Virus record (IMG/VR): IMGVR_UViG_3300049473_000128
Span: 1 to 27,470 of that record
Reading direction: 5' to 3' (one strand)
From: a virus
DNA: 27,470 nucleotides
The position numbers and the translations under genes were made by a program. Shown one piece after another: positions 22,787 to 27,470 of this stretch. The notes beneath the pieces were generated by a model. The model was given only the letters and a program-made list of their open reading frames with translations, did no database searches and was not told the DNA's origin. How positions within the stretch are numbered: position 1 is the stretch's first letter; every line of letters starts with the position of its first letter.

Positions 22787-25083
22787 TAGTGTTTCACCAG
22801 TGAACGAAATATATAATATGGCGGATGCCAGATAACATCATCACCCAAAGCACCGTCATCAGCATTACCTTTATTATCCGTTATTGTCGTTCCGTTACCC
22901 TCATCGCATTTATAGCGAACATTTGAGGTATTACCGAAACCCATATTCGTTTCTGTGTAATTCTGCCTGTTGCCCGAATGATATATAAAATTGTTCAAGC
23001 CCTCATTCACATCATTCCAGAATCTTAAATGGTCAAATCCGAAATCACCTTCAATAACGAGATTAGAGTTATTAGAAAACGCAGAGTGCGAAAACGAACC
23101 ACTTTCTGTATAACCCACGGAAGCCCCGTCGGAATTATAAGTAAGGATATTCATATAACCGTAATTAGGGTCATCGTCGTAATAATATATAACGTCTGTA
23201 CAATACCAAGTACCATCCGAAATGATAATATCACTCCGCACATTTGTTACCAATCCGTTTGCATCGTAAAGGTCAAACTGAACCTTACCGGCTTTTATGG
23301 ATATTTCATAGCCGGGGCCGGAATCTCGCTTGCTCATTAACGACTGGTACGGTCTCCGCAAGTAATTATTGAACCAGAACGAGCAGGCCCATTGCGGCCC
23401 CATAATATCGAGATAATCATTGTCGGGTATAGTTATATGTGAGTTCGGCTCACCGTTGAGATAAAGAGCGTCCATCGGATTGGCGGCGGCGGTTATCTGA
23501 ACTGTCGCGTAGTTTGACCAATCATTGCCGTCATATACCCTGAACATAAAGTTAGAATCACCGACTGTATCGGTGATAAAATAAACAGTTTTCCCCTCAT
23601 ATCTGAGAATCCACGGCATAAGGTTCGGTTCGAGAATCGGCGTACCGATAAATGTGTCAGCCATTTTACTATTGGCGGCAATATCATTGACCTCATAAAT
23701 TAAAGGTAAAGGTGTGCCATCATCCACCGCCGATAAATCAAAAGAGTAAACCACATAAGTCTCTACAGATTCGGCGCTGTCGTAAGCGACCGGAACAATC
23801 ACACACTGAATTGCAACTGTCGCTATATTCGATTTGCCGCAATACTCGATGTCCGGGTTGATATCGGCATAATAAGTAAAATTAGTCGAGCCGTAATAGT
23901 CAGAGTCGGATTTGTAAATCACTCTGTCGCCGGTATCGAGCAAGGTATAAGGTACTGATGTTATTTCAATGACATTTGGGTCGTCAATGTTAGGGTCTGA
24001 ATAATCAGGGTCGCTGTTGTCGGGGTCGTAAAGTGTTCCGTATGCTGGCAGGGTTTGTATGTAATAGGTAGCCGAAGATTCGGACGAAAGGTGAATGTAC
24101 ACCTCGCTGTTCTGGTTAATCTCAAGAGAGATATTGTCGGCCTCTATTGCCTGCTCAAATTCAAGCCATTGCTCAGCGAACTCGGCAATATCATCTATGT
24201 CAATGTCGCCATCACTGTCAAGGTCGTAAGTAACCGCTTCACCCAGTCCATACTCAGTACCATTGCCGTTGTAGTACAGCCATTCAATCTCAGATTGTGA
24301 TAATGCTTTGTCGAAAATCAATACGTTGTCAATTAAGCCTTCAAATGGATTTCCAGAAGAAACATCATTTTCATTATATGCACCTATATAAAAACTAAAA
24401 TCAATATCAAACTCTGACATATTCGACCAGGAATCATCACTGGTCGCCTTCAATTCACCATCTGCATAAATCTTGATGCGGGCAGTTGTTTCTGTCACAT
24501 TCTCAACTATCATAGTTATCATTATCCATTCAGTTTCCCCGTCTAAAAATACAGGTTCTGGTGTAATCAATTCAATCAGGGAATCTGTGTAAGAACCGTA
24601 TGAACTTCTTACTTCACCTGTCGAATCTAATTGCAAATACACACCATACAATATTCCCACATCCCTTGTATAACCCATAATCCTCTTTGAACCTGACGGG
24701 TGTCCATCATCAGGTTTGAGATAACAATTTATAGTGAAACTGTCCTGAAAAAACGAATCAGGGATATTTACATCTACATAATCACTTGACCCGTCGAAAT
24801 CTAATGCCCCGCTGATTTTGCCTGCAACGTACATATCTTCGGTATTTTTTGGAGAAATACCGTGATGACCGTTGCCCGAACTATCTAAGACCGTGGTATT
24901 AGGCTCATTATCGTTTAATCTCCAATGACCGACGCAGCTTGTGGCAAGAGAGCGATATTCCGAAGCCAAATAAGCAAAGTCCTCAAAATTGACTATGCAG
25001 TCGGCGTTGTAGTTGGCTGTAAGGCCAAAACAGGGCGGGATAATGCCGCATAAGAGAAAGAAAAAAACCAGATGCCTGACCAT
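22786..25083 (-). CDS. Secreted LamG/dockerin-like multidomain protein, 765 aa
   Basis: A signal peptide (residues 1-20, ending PPCFG) is followed by a dockerin-like half repeat (NADCIVNFEDFAYLASEYRS, 26-45). Next is a LamG/concanavalin-like domain (about 50-272; WRLNDNEPNTTVLDSSGNGH at its start, FEGLIDNVLIFDKALSQSEI at its end). A second, canonical calcium-type half follows (DLDSDGDIDIDDIAEFAEQW, 287-306), then Ig-like beta domains (about 310-530) and another LamG-like domain (537-700). The C-terminus repeats a LamG opening (DEGNGTTITDNKGNADDG). LamG domains bind glycans or proteins; dockerin halves bind calcium and, when complete, cohesins. The domain set is typical of planctomycete exported proteins. 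A cell-surface or glycan-binding role, on the virion or secreted, is inferred. Confidence 0.8.
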   Translation of the reverse strand: MVRHLVFFFLLCGIIPPCFGLTANYNADCIVNFEDFAYLASEYRSLATSCVGHWRLNDNEPNTTVLDSSGNGHHGISPKNTEDMYVAGKISGALDFDGSSDYVDVNIPDSFFQDSFTINCYLKPDDGHPSGSKRIMGYTRDVGILYGVYLQLDSTGEVRSSYGSYTDSLIELITPEPVFLDGETEWIMITMIVENVTETTARIKIYADGELKATSDDSWSNMSEFDIDFSFYIGAYNENDVSSGNPFEGLIDNVLIFDKALSQSEIEWLYYNGNGTEYGLGEAVTYDLDSDGDIDIDDIAEFAEQWLEFEQAIEADNISLEINQNSEVYIHLSSESSATYYIQTLPAYGTLYDPDNSDPDYSDPNIDDPNVIEITSVPYTLLDTGDRVIYKSDSDYYGSTNFTYYADINPDIEYCGKSNIATVAIQCVIVPVAYDSAESVETYVVYSFDLSAVDDGTPLPLIYEVNDIAANSKMADTFIGTPILEPNLMPWILRYEGKTVYFITDTVGDSNFMFRVYDGNDWSNYATVQITAAANPMDALYLNGEPNSHITIPDNDYLDIMGPQWACSFWFNNYLRRPYQSLMSKRDSGPGYEISIKAGKVQFDLYDANGLVTNVRSDIIISDGTWYCTDVIYYYDDDPNYGYMNILTYNSDGASVGYTESGSFSHSAFSNNSNLVIEGDFGFDHLRFWNDVNEGLNNFIYHSGNRQNYTETNMGFGNTSNVRYKCDEGNGTTITDNKGNADDGALGDDVIWHPPYYIFRSLVKH

Positions 25084-25097
25084 CCATTCAAGCCCCT

Positions 25098-25139
25098 AAA
25101 AAAATATGCCGATATTGATGTGCATACCCCGCATATCGG
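25098..25139 (-). terminator. Hairpin followed by U-tract, possible terminator or attenuator
   Basis: On the minus strand CCGATAT (25133-25139) can pair with ATATCGG (25109-25115) around a 17-base loop. Four bases later comes a run of seven T (25098-25104). A competing hairpin, GCATATC and GATATGC (25131-25148) with a 4-base loop, shares bases with the first arm, so the two cannot form together. The stem is only 7 pairs and AT-rich, so termination would be weak. Confidence 0.35.
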
Positions 25140-25148
25140 ATGATATGC
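25131..25148. repeat. Perfect 7-base inverted repeat with 4-base loop
   Basis: GCATATC (25131-25137), GGAT, GATATGC (25142-25148) form a perfect inverted repeat. It overlaps one arm of the U-tract hairpin just downstream, which makes an antiterminator or a protein-binding site possible. It is short and could arise by chance. Confidence 0.5.
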
Positions 25149-25316
25149 CCGTTCCTGTTAAATAACCTCGTAACATAAAGGATATTTTTATAAAGACTGT
25201 AAACACGCGAGAACGCACGAGGTTGGCCGTCAGGGGCCGAACGGTATTTTAAGGGCTAAACCTCATATTCGGGGAGAAAATCGCTCAGGGGGCTAATATG
25301 GGCCTTCTCGTGTGTC

Positions 25317-25640
25317 TTAGAGAGTTGTCTGGTAGAGTTGACAGCGACCCATGATGCTCTGGACAAGGTCGAGCATTTCCGCTGCGTCGAGGGTTATGGT
25401 TTTTTTCTGCTCCATACGCCAGATTTTCATTGGGTAATAGCGAAGCCAGCCTTTGGCGTTCATAGACCGGCTGACGGCCAGAAGTGTAAGATTGTTTTGG
25501 TATCGAACGCGGCGGACGTCTTTGCCGAAGGCGGACAGGAGATTACTCGAATAAATACTTATGACCGGTTTTGCGCCCCTGCCGCCGAACCACGGCGCTA
25601 GTGTCCCAATCTTCGGCTTTTCAAACTTTGAGTGCATCAT
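25317..25640 (-). CDS. Protein with D12-methylase-like opening motif, about 107 aa
   Basis: The N-terminal stretch KPKIGTLAPWFGGRG looks like the first motif of phage D12-class adenine methylases (usually TLAPWFGGKR), which forms part of the AdoMet site. The remaining 85 residues do not continue that family: there is no DPPY motif and the length is far below the usual 250-300. The C-terminal part is helical (KTITLDAAEMLDLVQSIMGR). The start is uncertain: ATG 25640 gives a 20-base overlap with the upstream gene, ATG 25682 a longer one, and neither has a strong ribosome site. It may be a fusion or remnant, or the resemblance may be chance. Confidence 0.55.
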   Translation of the reverse strand: MMHSKFEKPKIGTLAPWFGGRGAKPVISIYSSNLLSAFGKDVRRVRYQNNLTLLAVSRSMNAKGWLRYYPMKIWRMEQKKTITLDAAEMLDLVQSIMGRCQLYQTTL

Positions 25641-26025
25641 ACTTTCCCAAGCCGGACCGTTTTCCGCTTGATATTTCATCAAGCATTTTTTGCGAACACG
25701 GGTTTTCCGCTCGCGCTTTTACCTTTGTAGGAAAAGATAAGTTCCAGTTAGAAATTATTGCATTCCAGTCAATCTCATCGAACTGAGCATCAGCCCCTGC
25801 AATTTTCATAATACTGGCGAATTGCTGCTGGATATGCGGAAGTTCTAATCCCTTCGGCCCTGATTCTGCCAGAATTATGTTAATTGGATAAGTATTTCTT
25901 AGCCAATCGTGGACCGCACAGTTTACGCAGAGACCGATATTTTGACTGCGTCGCAGCATTTTGGCATTAGATTCGGGCAAAGGTTCTACTTTGCACAGTT
26001 TGCCGCATCTTTTACATTCCTGCAT
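25621..26025 (-). CDS. Zn-finger phage protein, 134 aa
   Basis: GAGGTGAATT precedes the ATG. CKRCGKLC at residues 4-11 and CVNC at 33-36 form a four-Cys zinc site. The conserved-looking middle (AVHDWLRNTYPINIILAESG) and the later segment (DEIDWNAIISNWNLSFPTKV) resemble a phage protein family that I recall without a name or known function. There is no signal peptide. Its stop overlaps the D12-like gene. A regulatory or nucleic-acid-binding role is possible because of the zinc site, but unproven. Confidence 0.7.
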   Translation of the reverse strand: MQECKRCGKLCKVEPLPESNAKMLRRSQNIGLCVNCAVHDWLRNTYPINIILAESGPKGLELPHIQQQFASIMKIAGADAQFDEIDWNAIISNWNLSFPTKVKARAENPCSQKMLDEISSGKRSGLGKYDALKV

Positions 26026-26090
26026 AATTCACCTCATACAAATATCTGAACGCCTTTTCCGCCTGCTGCTTTTTTAATTATATCCTCATT

Positions 26091-26189
26091 TCAATCCCGC
26101 CAATTCTCATAGTCAAAGTTCATATCTGGTATTATGCCTGTCTTTTTATGAATCTTCTGGACGATAAAACCACGTTGTTTTGCTGACAT
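26091..26189 (-). CDS. Possible small protein, 32 aa
   Basis: A 32-codon frame starts six bases after the stop of the secreted 139-aa gene and fills part of an otherwise empty 170-base gap. The product reads MSAKQRGFIVQKIHKKTGII then PDMNFDYENWRD. It is basic at the start and aromatic/acidic at the end, which looks protein-like rather than random. No good Shine-Dalgarno site is visible, so translation would rely on coupling. About 65 bases to the next gene (26026-26090) hold nothing I can name. Confidence 0.4.
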   Translation of the reverse strand: MSAKQRGFIVQKIHKKTGIIPDMNFDYENWRD

Positions 26190-26195
26190 TTCAGT

Positions 26196-26615
26196 TCAGG
26201 TCCCGCCGCAGTGCGGTATAATCATGGGTGCAGGTCTTATGACGTTGTAAATAATCGTGCCTACCGTATTGGAATCCTCTGCCATTAGAGTTGCGTAGAT
26301 ATAGACTATTCCTTTTTGTGGCAGCGCGGGCGCAATACTTATTAAATTAGGTTCGCCTGATAATCCGAAGTCAGATATTTTATCGCTTGCGAATGACCAA
26401 GTTAATTCTTCATCGAGAGTGTCACATCCTTCAAGCTGTATCGCAGGCAATTCCTCAAGCTCGACTTTTGTTCCCTGTCGAACGCAGAGTATATCGCCTA
26501 TAATTTTACTTTCATCCGCCCACGAAGGCAACTCTGCAAAATCAGGCACTGGGCAATCACGACCATAACTAAACACAAGTAAAATCAGAATGTAAAACAG
26601 TATTAGCTTTTTCAT
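26196..26615 (-). CDS. Secreted protein of unknown function, 139 aa
   Basis: AAGGAG six bases before the ATG fixes the start at MKKLILFYILILLVFSYG, a Sec signal; cleavage is likely after YG or nearby. An in-frame codon 63 bases upstream lies in the overlap with the previous gene and is less likely. The mature part is acidic and beta-rich (DILCVRQGTKVELEELPAIQ; GIVYIYATLMAEDSNTVGTI), resembling an Ig-like or cadherin-like single domain. Two to four Cys may form disulfides after export. Neighbours include a lipoprotein and a membrane protein, so this is part of an exported accessory set. Confidence 0.7.
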   Translation of the reverse strand: MKKLILFYILILLVFSYGRDCPVPDFAELPSWADESKIIGDILCVRQGTKVELEELPAIQLEGCDTLDEELTWSFASDKISDFGLSGEPNLISIAPALPQKGIVYIYATLMAEDSNTVGTIIYNVIRPAPMIIPHCGGT

Positions 26616-26667
26616 AACAAACTCCTTAATATCCTTGTTATAACACCGATTTACTTTGCCAGTTCTT

Positions 26668-26961
26668 TCATTTTCCAAACCATCGCCTAATCCACGAACG
26701 AATCGGCGTATAAAGAAAATGGAAAATCAAAAAGCCCAAAGCGCCGAGAACAACAAGCATAAATTTCCAACTGCTCATCGCCCTCGCAGTGACATACTGG
26801 CTGAATGTCTTGGCCCATTTTGCCTGATTGAAAATCAAATCAATAACCAAAATCAGGATAATCAGGCCGAGAAAAGTCCATCCGGCGACTTTGTACCGCG
26901 GGTCATCGCGCCACGGTAGCCAACTCAATAAAACAACACATCTTGTTAGAATCAAACTCAT
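26668..26961 (-). CDS. Two-span membrane protein, holin-like, 97 aa
   Basis: The start overlaps the lipoprotein stop as ATGA, and GGGAAAAAGAA stands before it. Two hydrophobic helices are visible (about residues 25-45, WTFLGLIILILVIDLIF; about 65-86, WKFMLVVLGALGFLIFHFLY), with a basic C-terminus (RSWIRRWFGK). Small size, two spans and a basic tail fit class II holins, which open the inner membrane at lysis. No endolysin is in this window, so the role is not confirmed. Superinfection-exclusion proteins can look alike. Confidence 0.6.
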   Translation of the reverse strand: MSLILTRCVVLLSWLPWRDDPRYKVAGWTFLGLIILILVIDLIFNQAKWAKTFSQYVTARAMSSWKFMLVVLGALGFLIFHFLYTPIRSWIRRWFGK

Positions 26962-27317
26962 TTCTTTTTCCCTGTAAAAAAGTCCCAAATATAGTCTAAC
27001 AGATTCTTCCGCAAGTCCTCTGAGGTAGTCTCGACCGCCATTTCCTTGAGGTAATCTGTGCAGAGAAATTGTCCATCATATTTTAGTATCTGCTTTTGTG
27101 TTTTGTCCGGTCCTGCGTTAGGGTCGGCGGTGAGTACAAGGCTTTCCCACAGGAGCATATCTTCCGTCTTTTTGCTCTCTGGTATACCCCGCCAGTCAAT
27201 TATCGTTCCTGCCGTGAGAGCTATGCTCCTGCGAGGGTCGTCGGTGGAGATGTGGAATCTGTCAGAGCAGCAGCCACTAACTATCAACAGGGTTAGTAAG
27301 ATTAGGTATTTGTTCAT
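26958..27317 (-). CDS. Predicted lipoprotein, 119 aa
   Basis: The N-terminus MNKYLILLTLLIVSGCC is a lipoprotein signal with lipobox VSGC (Cys16 as the lipid-modified residue). The mature part is polar, with Asp/Lys/Glu-rich helices (ESKKTEDMLLWESLVLTADP) and a basic end (FTGKKK). The gene starts three bases after the preceding stop and is coupled to the two-span membrane protein. Phage lipoproteins can be outer spanin subunits or superinfection-exclusion factors. The holin-like neighbour favours lysis but does not prove it. Confidence 0.7.
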   Translation of the reverse strand: MNKYLILLTLLIVSGCCSDRFHISTDDPRRSIALTAGTIIDWRGIPESKKTEDMLLWESLVLTADPNAGPDKTQKQILKYDGQFLCTDYLKEMAVETTSEDLRKNLLDYIWDFFTGKKK

Positions 27318-27320
27318 TGT

Positions 27321-27464
27321 CTATTCCTTCACCGGTTGTTGTACCATTAGAGGCATAACAAGCTGATATTGATAATTATCTATTTTCTTCAGCCAAGTGC
27401 GTCCGTCCAATATCATTCTGACGATATTGCCATCAATGGGTACTCTCAAATTTAATTCAGACAT
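27321..27464 (-). CDS. Small protein, 47 aa
   Basis: A complete 47-codon frame opens at an ATG close to the right edge, so its ribosome site is mostly outside the window. The sequence begins MSELNLRVPIDGNIVRMILD and continues with a Trp/Lys segment (GRTWLKKIDNYQYQLVMPL). It ends three bases before the lipoprotein start. It has mixed beta/helix character, no Cys pairs and no export signal. Function unknown. It looks like a real small phage gene because spacing on the left side is tight. Confidence 0.55.
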   Translation of the reverse strand: MSELNLRVPIDGNIVRMILDGRTWLKKIDNYQYQLVMPLMVQQPVKE

Positions 27465-27470
27465 TATGAC

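Larger units (their letters stand above)
25084..25316 (-). promoter_or_regulatory. Non-coding leader upstream of the LamG gene
   Basis: No gene is visible in these 233 bases, the longest gap in the window. On the minus strand an A/T-rich stretch (TATAAAAATAT, 25181-25191) could serve as a -10 region and TTTACA (25198-25203) resembles a -35 element, but their spacing does not fit one consensus promoter. An 8-base inverted repeat (AACCTCGT at 25164-25171, ACGAGGTT at 25217-25224) brackets this stretch and could be an operator. A near-match pair (ACACGCGAGAA at 25204-25214 and TTCTCGTGTGT at 25305-25315; 10 of 11 complementary) lies further out. AGGGGC before 25083 serves as the LamG ribosome site. 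Confidence 0.35.

Noticed and set aside
22786-25083. Possible diversity-generating retroelement target in the LamG protein
   Set aside because: No reverse transcriptase and no template/variable repeat pair were seen in the window.
1-27470. Integrase, attachment site, tRNA or insertion sequence marking a prophage edge
   Set aside because: No integrase or transposase motif, tRNA cloverleaf or flanking direct repeat was found by reading. A systematic search with tools was not possible.

Overview
The window is one side of a tailed-phage genome, or a prophage of the same kind. Every gene I can support is on the minus strand. Genes are packed with ATGA, TAATG or 8-30 base overlaps, so transcription runs from the right end toward base 1. 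The order small terminase, large terminase, portal, scaffold, major capsid protein, two adaptor-like proteins, beta-rich nozzle-like protein, fibre and ejection-type proteins, with no tape measure, sheath or tube gene, suggests a short-tailed (podovirus-like) particle.

The host is best guessed as a Planctomycetota bacterium of the Phycisphaerae/Sedimentisphaerales type. The clue is a secreted LamG protein (22786-25083) carrying two dockerin-like half repeats, a combination common in those genomes. This is inference; no ribosomal or chromosomal gene is present to confirm it.

Right part, 25084-27470: small accessory genes. These are a 47-aa protein, a lipoprotein, a two-span membrane protein, a secreted 139-aa protein, a 32-aa protein, a Zn-finger protein and a protein whose start resembles the opening motif of D12-type adenine methylases. 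They are followed by a 233-base leader with several inverted repeats.

Middle right, 20382-25083: the exported LamG/dockerin protein, a 260-aa protein with a phage-type motif, a Zn ribbon and two small structural-type proteins, and a multi-Cys basic protein.

Middle, 12632-20392: packaging and head genes. The large terminase is split into an ATPase ORF and a nuclease ORF. A portal is followed by a separate gene that looks like a portal C-terminal domain. An endonuclease VII-type resolvase is coupled on both sides to neighbours, followed by scaffold and major capsid protein.

Middle left, 3992-12572: a 982-aa repetitive beta-rich protein with an N-terminal Sec signal, a 23-aa micro-gene, a 127-aa protein, two adaptor-like proteins, the 800-aa nozzle-like protein, a coiled-coil/membrane protein, a tail-fibre-like protein and a GNAT acetyltransferase.

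Left, 1-4008: a run of ejection/internal-virion-type proteins, ending in a very long ORF that leaves the window at base 1.

The points most worth following are the split terminase, the exported virion-type proteins, the dockerin-bearing phage protein, the embedded resolvase and the micro-gene at 9471-9542. No integrase, replication gene, endolysin, tRNA or CRISPR array was seen.
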